Shown: piece by piece, positions 58,401-64,000 of the stretch | How positions within the stretch are numbered: the stretch's first letter is position 1 | Layout: each line of letters starts with the position of its first letter | Origin: Phaeobacter sp. QD34_24 | GTDB taxonomy: Bacteria > Pseudomonadota > Alphaproteobacteria > Rhodobacterales > Rhodobacteraceae | Assembly: GCF_028890115.1 (NCBI RefSeq) | Contig: NZ_JARCJD010000015.1 | Coordinates: 1 to 64,000 of the forward strand | Direction: 5' to 3' | Length of the DNA: 64,000 nt | Translations under genes and position numbers: made by a program | The notes under the pieces: model-generated | What the model was told of the DNA's origin: nothing | The model's input: only the letters and a program-made list of their open reading frames with translations | Database searches by the model: none

Positions 58401-58426
58401 TTCTGGACGAGGTTGCGCTGTCCTAA
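55424..58426 (+). CDS. three-domain fusion: APH-type kinase, M23 metallopeptidase-like, class III PLP phospho-lyase/aminotransferase
   Basis: A 1000-residue protein with three domains. Residues about 20-280 are an aminoglycoside-phosphotransferase-type kinase; catalytic residues are in IHNDANDYN (H196, N197, D198) and IDLGD (D221). Residues about 400-540 are an M23/LytM-like domain with all metal ligands, HLGVD (H429, D433) and HVHFQL (H520, H522). Residues about 575-1000 are a class III PLP enzyme, K842 in VVMGKPIGNGHPL. Kinase plus PLP domain resemble human HYKK with PHYKPL/ETNPPL, which phosphorylate an amino alcohol and then eliminate phosphate and ammonia. A bacterial amino-alcohol catabolic enzyme is likely; the substrate and the peptidase-like part's role are unknown. 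The ATG has a GGGGAGAG site. Confidence 0.85.
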   Translation: MTKGHWAAALAAHWGIEAELTRLDGEYDLNFLARTADGTGYIVKAMRPGCAEQLVDLQVQALDHIASVAPDLPCPRVIRSGNGAAMLPIADESGAERLLWVINELPGRCYAKAAPKSAALIHEVGEVLGRTDKALADFQHSGLERDFKWNLMQAGWIADDLDCITEPVRRALLDEINASFSDLHPALSVLPMQAIHNDANDYNIIVAGSLSEPRRVSGLIDLGDMCRAPRICDLAIAAAYIVLDHPEPEAALAALVSGYHAAYPLTPAEVDMIWPLLRMRLAVSVVNSTLMAAENPDDPYVTISQAPAWRFLEGHDLNAKLVNARLRAACGLPVVDGADRVLEWLDAERGNFAPLMGTDLADAPMGSLSVENSTWPQNPFDMPLEEAARVGEEYGSGIWLGYYNEPRLIYTAPAFRKGRWKASNRRTVHLGVDGFAPAGEPLYAPLAGEVFIVENRAHHLDYGGTIILRHETPAGDAFYTLYGHLDPECCDRLKPGDHVAKGEAFCRLGDATQNGGWAPHVHFQLAMTTDGIEADWPGVGDPDEMYLWHAICPNPAALMNLPDGKTCYQPTDKAEVLKGRRAHFGGNLSLTYSDPVMLLRGWKHHLFDEWGRPYLDAYNNVPHVGHAHPRIQAVAADQLKRMNSNTRYLHPAQVAFAEKILSKLPAPFEVCFFVNSGTEANELALRLARAHSGAKGMVTPDHGYHGNTTGAVDISAYKFNAPGGVGPSDWVELVEVADDYRGSFKRDDPDRAQKFADLVDPAIKRLQDKGHGLAGFIAETFPSVGGQIIPPKGYLPAVYEKIRAAGGVCIADEVQTGLGRLGDYYFGFEHQGALPDIVVMGKPIGNGHPLGVLVTSRAIADSFAKGPEFFSTFGGSTLSCRIGKEVLDIVDDEALQQNAKLMGERLLAGLKALEEKHPCVGDVRGMGLFLGVELIEADGSEASAICSYVKNRMRDQRILIGSEGPKDNILKIRPPLTIDAEDVEMLLHSLDLILDEVALS

Positions 58427-58455
58427 AGGGATCTGCGCCGGGTAGGGGACAAATA

Positions 58456-58485
58456 AAAAAGGCGGTGGAAACCCACCGCCTTTTT
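58456..58485. terminator. bidirectional intrinsic terminator
   Basis: AAAAAGGCGGTGG (58456-58468) and CCACCGCCTTTTT (58473-58485) form a 13-bp stem with an AAAC loop. It serves both the large fusion gene (plus) and the small secreted-protein gene (minus), whose stop is 19 bases away. Confidence 0.9.
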
Positions 58486-58503
58486 AAATCTTGTAAGAAG
58501 CAA

Positions 58504-58686
58504 TTAGTTGCTTGCGACAGCTGCGCCAACCAGAAGCAGCAGCAGCAGCGGCAGCAGGACGCCGGAAGACGAGCTTTCGGCCTGCTCAACGATCACCGGT
58601 GCTTCGATGACGGGCTCTGCCAGGTTGCCGGCAGAAGCAGTGGAAGCAGCAGCGGTCAGAGCAGCAGCGATAACGAGTTTTTTCAT
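58504..58686 (-). CDS. 60-residue secreted or membrane-anchored small protein
   Basis: A very small protein of unknown family. Residues 1-19 are a signal peptide (ending in TASA), a short Glu/Pro/Val linker follows, and residues 43-58 form a Leu-rich membrane segment (LLPLLLLLLVGAAV). The ATG at 58686 has a perfect GGAGG site six bases upstream, and a strong terminator follows the stop, so it is a genuine, probably well-expressed gene. The Ser-Ser-Ser-Ser and Leu runs come from AGC/CAG-like codon repeats. Similar short proteins occur in Roseobacters as I recall, with no assigned role. Confidence 0.7.
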   Translation of the reverse strand: MKKLVIAAALTAAASTASAGNLAEPVIEAPVIVEQAESSSSGVLLPLLLLLLVGAAVASN

Positions 58687-58824
58687 GTTAACCTCCAGAA
58701 TTCGCGCCAAGCATACCTATGCCCAACGCACCCAAGACATATCTCGTATTTTTTTCTAAACAGCTAACCTCTGGGAATGCAAATGCTTGTTTCCACAGGA
58801 CGCCGCGCAGGTGCAGAAATGTCG

Positions 58825-59439
58825 TCAAATAAGCAACACTTGGGTGCCCACCTTGGTCATTTCGAACAGTTGAGCGATGTGCTCGTTGTAAAGACCGATG
58901 CAGCCATTGGACGACTTGCGGCCAATCTTGCGCGTATCGTGGGTGCCGTGAATGCGGTAAAACTTCCAGCTCAGGTACAAGGCATGTGAGCCCAGCGGGT
59001 TGTCCGGGCCGGGCGGGATGTACTTGGGCCATTCGGGATTTCGCTTGAGCATGTTCGGCGTTGGCGCCCAGCTGGGGCCATCGACCTTGCGAATGACCTG
59101 GGTACGGCCGCGGCGGGTCAGATCGTCGGACAGGGGTACGGAGGAGGGAAACAGCCGATAGACCGATTCATCTTCGGACCAATAGTGCAAAGCGCGGCTG
59201 TCGATATCGACGAGAATCGCCCCCTTGCGCAGATTGTCGAAATAGGGCCGCCAGTCCTTGGCCCGGAAAGAAGAGATATTGCGCTTGACCGGGGGTTCGG
59301 GCTCTGGCGGCGGGCGCAGGGGATCATAGGCAACCTCCTGATCTTCCGCCTTCTCCTCTGCCAGGGCCGGAGACGACAGCAGCGCGGCCGAACCGGCCAG
59401 AAATGCGCGCCGGGATGGGTTATCAAACAGATGACTCAT
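58825..59439 (-). CDS. L,D-transpeptidase (YkuD domain)
   Basis: A 204-residue YkuD protein with a Tat-type signal (SRRAFLAGSAALLSSPALA, residues 9-27). The catalytic domain has YRIHGTHD (H164) and SSNGCIGL (C180), the Cys nucleophile motif. It crosslinks peptidoglycan or attaches proteins to it. A Pro/Glu-rich linker (about 41-52) follows the signal. A second, shorter L,D-transpeptidase lies 700 bases away with a CAP lipoprotein between them. Confidence 0.93.
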   Translation of the reverse strand: MSHLFDNPSRRAFLAGSAALLSSPALAEEKAEDQEVAYDPLRPPPEPEPPVKRNISSFRAKDWRPYFDNLRKGAILVDIDSRALHYWSEDESVYRLFPSSVPLSDDLTRRGRTQVIRKVDGPSWAPTPNMLKRNPEWPKYIPPGPDNPLGSHALYLSWKFYRIHGTHDTRKIGRKSSNGCIGLYNEHIAQLFEMTKVGTQVLLI

Positions 59440-59473
59440 GGAATTCTATCCTGCACAGAACATCAAAACTTGC

Positions 59474-59486
59474 GCCATAATATGGC
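59474..59486. promoter_or_regulatory. palindrome between divergent L,D-transpeptidase and CAP genes
   Basis: GCCATA, a central A and TATGGC form a perfect 13-base palindrome in the 165-base divergent gap. TTGCG and ATAATAT elements overlap it and could be promoter parts. It is a candidate operator for one or both genes. Confidence 0.3.
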
Positions 59487-59604
59487 TGGAAAGCCTCAGT
59501 CGCAAATCAAACCAGCGGATCGGGGCACCGAATGCCGCGCTCAGGTTTGCACCCATGCCACAGGAGCGCTAAGTGACATGGCACTGTGACTTTGAGCGAG
59601 AAGC

Positions 59605-60105
59605 ATGATGACGCGCGTATTTCTGATCCTGGCCGCTGCCCTAGTGACACTTGCCGCCGCCTGTACTCCGGTCCCGCAAAGCGGAGAAGGCGGAAGTGGA
59701 CAGATCTACCGCATCCGCAACGCCGACAAGGTGCAGGTTCGCATGCTCGATTCGATCAATGCCCTGCGGCAGGCCGCCTCTGCCGCGCCGGTCCAGTTGA
59801 ACGCCCAGTTGAACGCCGCCGCCGCGACACATTCCCGCGACATGTCCGTGCAGAATCGCCCCTGGCATTTCGGGTCGGATGGATCCTCGCCCCTGGACCG
59901 GGTGGCGCGCACGGGATATCCCGGCACGCTTCTGGGAGAGGCGATTTCAGAAACCTATGAGAACGAGCTGCAGACCCTGACCGCCTGGATGGAAGACCGT
60001 GGCACACGGGCGGTGATTCTGGATCCCAAGGCCACCAACATGGGCTTTTCCTGGTTCCAGGAGTCCAATGGCAAGCTGTGGTGGACGCTGGTGATGGGCA
60101 ACTGA
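59605..60105 (+). CDS. CAP/SCP-domain lipoprotein
   Basis: A 166-residue lipoprotein: lipobox LAAAC with C20 as the acylated residue. The mature part has a CAP domain (MLDSINALRQAA, ATHSRDMSVQNRPWHFGSDG, GEAISETYENELQTL, WWTLVMG). CAP proteins in bacteria are poorly understood; some act on or near the envelope. Start ATG at 59605, with a second ATG directly after. It stands between two L,D-transpeptidases, suggesting a cell-wall context. Confidence 0.88.
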   Translation: MMTRVFLILAAALVTLAAACTPVPQSGEGGSGQIYRIRNADKVQVRMLDSINALRQAASAAPVQLNAQLNAAAATHSRDMSVQNRPWHFGSDGSSPLDRVARTGYPGTLLGEAISETYENELQTLTAWMEDRGTRAVILDPKATNMGFSWFQESNGKLWWTLVMGN

Positions 60106-60152
60106 CAGGCCTTCACCCAGACCCCCTACCCCAAGGCCATGCCGAATAGGCG

Positions 60153-60671
60153 TCAGGGCCGCAAGGAAATCAGCGTGCCGGTCTGCACCATGGCATAGAC
60201 CTCTTCGATCTCGTGATTCTTCACCGCGATGCATCCCGCGGTCCAGTCCCTTACCCGTTCGGCCCGCTTGCGGTCCTTGCGGTCGTTTGGCTCTCCGTGA
60301 ATGAAGATCTCGCCGCCCGGCTTTTTCCCCAGTGACTGGGCATGGGCCATATCGGCCCTGTTCGGATAAGATATGCCCACCGACAGATGGAAACTGCTGT
60401 TGGGATTGCGGCGGTCGATCAGGTAGGTGCCTTCGGGCGTTTTACCGTCGCCCTCGATCTGCTTTGGGCCTTCCGGGGCAAAACCCAGATCCACCTCATA
60501 TTCGCGCAGCACCTCTTCATTGTTCAGAAGGTACATCCTGCGCGCGCCCTTGTTGACCACGATCGAGGTCACTTCCGGCCCATTATAGGTTTTGAACTTG
60601 CTGTCGGTCTGACTGCATCCCGCCAAAGCGAAGGTAGATGCCGCCCCAAGGCCAAATTGACGCCTGTCCAT
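60153..60671 (-). CDS. lipoprotein L,D-transpeptidase (YkuD domain)
   Basis: A 172-residue YkuD protein. The N-terminus has an RR motif and a lipobox, MDRRQFGLGAASTFALAGC, with C19 acylated. The catalytic motifs are FIHGEPN (H125) and WTAGCIAV (C147). It resembles the short L,D-transpeptidase or L,D-carboxypeptidase type without peptidoglycan-binding repeats. It converges with the CAP lipoprotein (47 bases between stops). Confidence 0.92.
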   Translation of the reverse strand: MDRRQFGLGAASTFALAGCSQTDSKFKTYNGPEVTSIVVNKGARRMYLLNNEEVLREYEVDLGFAPEGPKQIEGDGKTPEGTYLIDRRNPNSSFHLSVGISYPNRADMAHAQSLGKKPGGEIFIHGEPNDRKDRKRAERVRDWTAGCIAVKNHEIEEVYAMVQTGTLISLRP

Positions 60672-60733
60672 GTCCGATTCCGCTCTTATGCCTGCCTGCG
60701 TCGAAAATAACCCGATTCACGGCCTTGGCAAAA

Positions 60734-61519
60734 TCACTTATTTGCATGCCGGTCTGCGGAGGTTTCCGTCAGCCGCCGTTCGATCGCCTCCAACCGGGAC
60801 AGCACCTCGTCCCGATAGGCGTCGGTGCGCACGTTGTCTTCTTCCGCATGGGCATCCTGCATCGAGTTGACAATGAGACCGACCAGAAGGTTCACCACCG
60901 CAAAGGTGGTAACCATGATGAAGGGCACGAAGAAGGCCCAGGCGTAGGGGTAGACCTCCATCACCGGGCGCACGATCCCCATCGACCAGCTTTCCAGCGT
61001 CATGATCTGGAACAGGGAATAGGCGCTTTGGCCAAGGTTGCCGAACCATTCCGGGAAGCTGTCTCCGAACAGTTTCGTCGCCATCACCGCGCCGATGTAG
61101 AAGATAATCGCCATCAGAAGGAAGACCGACCCCATCCCCGGCAGGGCGGTGATAAAGCCTTCGACCACCCGGCGCAGGCGCGGCGCGACCGAAATCACCC
61201 GCAAGACCCGCAGGATCCTGAGCGCCCGCAAGACAGAGACACCCTGCGCCGACGGGATCAGCGCAATGCCGACGATCACGAAATCAAAGATGTTCCAGCC
61301 GCTGAGGAAAAACCGATGCCGCGCCACGATCAGCTTGGCCAGGATCTCGGCCACAAAGATCGACAGGCAGATCTTGTCGATCAGCAGAATCAGCGCACCC
61401 ACCCGCTCCATGATCGCCGGAGAGGTCTCCATGCCCAGCGTCACGGCATTGATCAGGATGACCGCCGTGATGAACCGGCTGAAACGAGCGCTGTCGAGGA
61501 TCTTGCGAAGGGTATCCAT
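60734..61519 (-). CDS. voltage-gated sodium channel, NaChBac/NavSp1 family
   Basis: A 261-residue six-helix ion channel. S4 carries Arg every third residue (RALRILRVLRVISVAPRLRR). The selectivity filter is TLESWSM (E176), the sequence of bacterial sodium channels such as NavAb and the Ruegeria pomeroyi channel NavSp1. The cytosolic C-terminus (about 230-261: DAYRDEVLSRLEAIERRL) looks like the four-helix-bundle coiled coil. It should form a tetrameric Na+ channel. The ATG at 61519 is four codons inside a longer GTG reading. It shares its direction with the RNA methyltransferase gene upstream. Confidence 0.93.
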   Translation of the reverse strand: MDTLRKILDSARFSRFITAVILINAVTLGMETSPAIMERVGALILLIDKICLSIFVAEILAKLIVARHRFFLSGWNIFDFVIVGIALIPSAQGVSVLRALRILRVLRVISVAPRLRRVVEGFITALPGMGSVFLLMAIIFYIGAVMATKLFGDSFPEWFGNLGQSAYSLFQIMTLESWSMGIVRPVMEVYPYAWAFFVPFIMVTTFAVVNLLVGLIVNSMQDAHAEEDNVRTDAYRDEVLSRLEAIERRLTETSADRHANK

Positions 61520-61549
61520 TGCGGTGGTCACTCCACGTGCATTTGCTAT

Positions 61550-62797
61550 TCAGGAATTGAGGGTGAAGCTGGCGGCCAGCTCCGTATGGGCGGACCAGCG
61601 GAACTGATCCACAACCTGCACCCAGTTCAGCCGATATCCGGCCTCCACCAGCGCCTTGGCATCGCGCGCAAAGGTCACCGGATTGCAGGACACATAGGCG
61701 ATCACCGGCGTTCTGGCCTTGGCCAGTTCTGCCACCTGCGCCTCACCGCCCGCGCGGGGCGGGTCGATCACCGCGGCCTCGAAATGGGCTCCAAAGGGGT
61801 TGAGATCTTCCGGCAATAGCGGGTTTCGGAACAGATCCCGCACCTCGCTGGTGACCTTCTTCAGCCCCTGCGCCCGTCGCCAGCCCGCATCCAGTGCCGC
61901 GATCATCTCGCGCTCGCCCTCGACCGCATGCACCTCGGCCTCCTTGGCAAGCGGCAGCGAAAAGGTGCCACAGCCTGCAAAAAGATCGACGATGCGTTTG
62001 GCCCCCTTGGTGATTTCCTGCACAGCCGCCAACAGGGCTGCCTCGCCATCCCTGGTCGCCTGTAGAAACGATCCCGGCGGCGGGCAGACGCGCGCCATGC
62101 CAAAGGCCTGCACCGGGGGCTGTTCCATCGCGACCTGTTCGTCTTCCCAGGTGAGGCGCGCAACGCCGTTCTGCCCGGCAATGCGCGCCAGCTCCACCCG
62201 CAGGGGGCCATCCAGCGGCTTGCCATCGCGCACCATCACATCAAGACCCACCTCGGAGGTGGTCAGCGTCACCGACAGGGGCGTCTTGCGGCTGGCCCCG
62301 GCAAGGGCAAGCTCCTCGGCCAGGGGGATCGCGCGGATCAGCGCAGGATCCAGCAGGTGACAGTCGGGGATCGGGGTGATCACGTCGGATGCGCGGCCAT
62401 GAAAGCCCGCCATCGCGCCCTTCTTGGTGCGGCGCACGGTCAGGGTGGCGCGGCGGCGGCTCTGGGCAGGCGAGGTATGGATGGGGCGGAAGTCGGCCTC
62501 CAGCCCCTGCGCCTTCAGCGCGTTTCGAACCACCTCGACCTTCCAACCCGCGACGAAGCCATCGCTTGCGTGCTGCAACTGGCAGCCACCGCAGGATTTG
62601 TAGTGGCGGCAGGGCGCCTGCACGCGCGCCTCGGACGGGGTTTCGATACGGATGTCGGTCAGCTGGCTGCCGCTGGCAACACCGCTGATGACCTCACCCG
62701 GCAGGGTGCGGGGGGCAAAAAGCGGGCCTTCGGCGACCCCGTCCCCCTGCGCACCAAGGCGCAGGATCGTAGCTGTGGTTCTGGCTGCGTCTGTCAT
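61550..62797 (-). CDS. class I SAM-dependent RNA uracil-C5 methyltransferase (RlmD/RumA-type)
   Basis: A 415-residue TrmA-family methyltransferase. The Fe-S cluster Cys set is CRHYKSCGGC with a further Cys in PDCHLL. The SAM motif is DLFAGCGTFSLPLA, then IDPPRAGG, and the catalytic Cys is in YVSCNPVTFARD. It makes 5-methyluridine in rRNA; 23S U1939 (RlmD) is the best guess but other sites are possible. A short TRAM-like N-terminus is present. The ATG at 62797 gives family length. Confidence 0.9.
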   Translation of the reverse strand: MTDAARTTATILRLGAQGDGVAEGPLFAPRTLPGEVISGVASGSQLTDIRIETPSEARVQAPCRHYKSCGGCQLQHASDGFVAGWKVEVVRNALKAQGLEADFRPIHTSPAQSRRRATLTVRRTKKGAMAGFHGRASDVITPIPDCHLLDPALIRAIPLAEELALAGASRKTPLSVTLTTSEVGLDVMVRDGKPLDGPLRVELARIAGQNGVARLTWEDEQVAMEQPPVQAFGMARVCPPPGSFLQATRDGEAALLAAVQEITKGAKRIVDLFAGCGTFSLPLAKEAEVHAVEGEREMIAALDAGWRRAQGLKKVTSEVRDLFRNPLLPEDLNPFGAHFEAAVIDPPRAGGEAQVAELAKARTPVIAYVSCNPVTFARDAKALVEAGYRLNWVQVVDQFRWSAHTELAASFTLNS

Positions 62798-62844
62798 GGG
62801 GCCTAGATAGACTGCGCCTGCCCTTTGCAAAAGGGACAAACCAC

Positions 62845-62857
62845 GCGAAACTTTCGC
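62845..62857. other. short palindromes between the ABC exporter and the RNA methyltransferase
   Basis: GCGAAA-C-TTTCGC is a perfect 13-base palindrome ten bases after the exporter stop. A second one, CCCTTT-GCA-AAAGGG (62821-62835), lies next to it. On the minus strand both are downstream of the exporter and upstream of the methyltransferase, and may be a weak terminator or a regulatory site. Confidence 0.35.
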
Positions 62858-62866
62858 AGGGCCGCA

Positions 62867-64000
62867 CTATTCCGCAGCCTGCGTGGCCTCATCGTCATCG
62901 GTGCCGATAAAGCCACCGGACTGGCGCGCCCAGAACTGCGCGTAACGCCCGCCCAGCGCCAGAAGCTCCTCATGGCTGCCGGTCTCGACCATCTCGCCCT
63001 GTTCCATGACGATGATCCGGTCCATCTCGCTGAGGGTGGACAGGCGGTGCGCGATGGCCAGCACCGTCTTGCCGTCCATCACCCGTTCCAGCGCGGTCTG
63101 GATCGCAGCTTCGACCTCGGAATCCAGCGCCGATGTCGCCTCGTCCAGCACCAGGATCGGCGCGTCTTTCAGAATGGCGCGGGCCAGGGCAATCCGCTGG
63201 CGCTGCCCGCCCGAGAGCTTCACGCCCCGCTCGCCCAGATGCGCGTCATAGCCCGAGCGCCCCTGCCCATCGGCCAGATCCTGGATGAACTCATGCGCCT
63301 CGGCCTTTTTCGCGGCGGCGATCAGCTCTGCCTCGCTGGCATCCGGGCGTCCATAGAGGATGTTTTCGCGGGCCGAGCGGTTGAACATCGCCGTTTCCTG
63401 CGTGACCATGCCGATCTGACGGCGCAAGGAGTCCTGCGTGACATGGGCCACGTCCTGCCCGTCGATCAGCACGCGGCCGCCTTCGGGGTCGTAAAGGCGC
63501 AGAAGCAGCGACACCAGCGTGGATTTCCCCGCTCCCGATGCGCCGACGATGCCCAGTTTCTCACCGGGGTGGATGGTCAGGTCGATCCCGCGCACGCCGC
63601 CAATGTCACGGCCATAGGAGAAGCTGACATCATCGAATTGCACCTGCCCTTCGCCAACGGTGAGATCGCGGGCCCCCTCCGTATCGGTGATCCGGTCGAA
63701 CCGCGCCAGCGTCTTGATGCCGTTTTCGACCTCGCCCACGTTGGCGTAGATCCCCATCAGGGCAAAGCTGAGCCAGCCGGTCATCTGCGCCAGGCGAATG
63801 GCGATGGTGCCCGCGGCGACGATATCACCCTCGGTGGCCTGCCCCGCCTGCCACAGCATCAACGAGGCGCCGATCATCATCACCGGCAGCACCCCGGCGC
63901 AGCCCATCAGGAAGAACCGGAAGCTGGCCGACAGGGTGCCCAGATGCAGCCGCGCCTCGCGGTAGTTCGCCATGGCGCCCTTGGCGCTTTCCTCCTCGTT
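62867..64000 (-). CDS. ABC exporter, fused permease-ATPase (MsbA-like), 5' end outside the window
   Basis: Only the C-terminal 377 residues are present; the frame is open to the window edge, so the start is missing. Visible parts are the last transmembrane helices of an ABC type-1 exporter half-transporter (about MGCAGVLPVMMIGASLML) and a complete ATPase domain with Walker A GASGAGKST, signature LSGGQRQRIALARA, Walker B ILVLDEATSALD and switch AHRLST. It is of the lipid/multidrug class (MsbA-like). Substrate cannot be read from this part; in Roseobacters such genes often come in pairs. The tail has an acidic extension. Confidence 0.85.
   Translation of the reverse strand, partial: NEEESAKGAMANYREARLHLGTLSASFRFFLMGCAGVLPVMMIGASLMLWQAGQATEGDIVAAGTIAIRLAQMTGWLSFALMGIYANVGEVENGIKTLARFDRITDTEGARDLTVGEGQVQFDDVSFSYGRDIGGVRGIDLTIHPGEKLGIVGASGAGKSTLVSLLLRLYDPEGGRVLIDGQDVAHVTQDSLRRQIGMVTQETAMFNRSARENILYGRPDASEAELIAAAKKAEAHEFIQDLADGQGRSGYDAHLGERGVKLSGGQRQRIALARAILKDAPILVLDEATSALDSEVEAAIQTALERVMDGKTVLAIAHRLSTLSEMDRIIVMEQGEMVETGSHEELLALGGRYAQFWARQSGGFIGTDDDEATQAAE

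Noticed and set aside
58530-58560. AGC/CAG trinucleotide run that could be a microsatellite.
   Set aside because: It lies in the coding sequence for the Leu-rich tail and Ser run of the 60-residue protein; copy number is low and interrupted.

Overview
The window reads as chromosomal DNA of a Roseobacter-group alphaproteobacterium (Rhodobacteraceae, near Ruegeria, Phaeobacter or Leisingera). The basis is high GC, gene order, and several proteins that look like Roseobacter proteins known to me: a DmdB-type CoA ligase, a class III transaminase resembling the structurally characterised Ruegeria sp. TM1040 enzyme, an EutD/DoeA-like hydrolase and a NavSp1-type sodium channel. All family calls come from reading the translations; no database search was run. 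I saw no rRNA, tRNA, insertion sequence, prophage or CRISPR array.

Layout. (1) 0.2-12.9 kb is a catabolic and transport region. On the minus strand: CoA ligase, GMC dehydrogenase, isocitrate-lyase/PEP-mutase-like lyase, a dctPQM-type TRAP transporter, a class III transaminase and an Lrp regulator. Divergent on the plus strand: a creatinase/DoeA-type hydrolase, an ArgE-type M20 deacylase and a GntR regulator. The logic of hydrolase, deacylase and transaminase mirrors ectoine degradation with a different deacylase. (2) 13.1-17.9 kb is a plus-strand envelope block: RNase D-like exonuclease, kdsD, lptC, lptA, lptB, hpf, ptsN. (3) 17.9-28.0 kb is a surface-glycan block: two-part sulfotransferase, GT14-like and two GT2-like transferases, galE, galU, kdsB, cysQ and an ABC-2 permease. 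A PAP phosphatase beside a PAPS-type sulfotransferase suggests a sulfated surface polysaccharide.

(4) 28.0-41.2 kb is housekeeping: alkB, dnaK-dnaJ (heat-shock-like promoter, attenuating hairpin between them), radC, a PstS/OmpA fusion, secA, parvulin, argJ and mutT. (5) 41.7-47.2 kb is the rimP-nusA-ylxR-infB operon, preceded by a good promoter and an intrinsic terminator inside the leader. (6) 47.2-55.4 kb holds a short peptide-binding protein, pip, ubiG, an AT-richer orphan secreted protein, a MarR regulator with nitrilase, glutaredoxin and comF, a methyltransferase and hemH. (7) 55.4-64 kb holds a 1000-residue kinase / M23 peptidase / PLP-enzyme fusion, a 60-residue secreted protein, two L,D-transpeptidases around a CAP lipoprotein, a voltage-gated sodium channel, an RNA uracil methyltransferase and an ABC exporter cut by the window end.

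Most promising for new biology: the three-domain fusion (55.4 kb), the rimP leader, the hydrolase/deacylase/transaminase island, the sulfated-glycan cluster, and two structured intergenic regions (41.2-41.6 kb and 49.95-50.1 kb) that may encode small RNAs.
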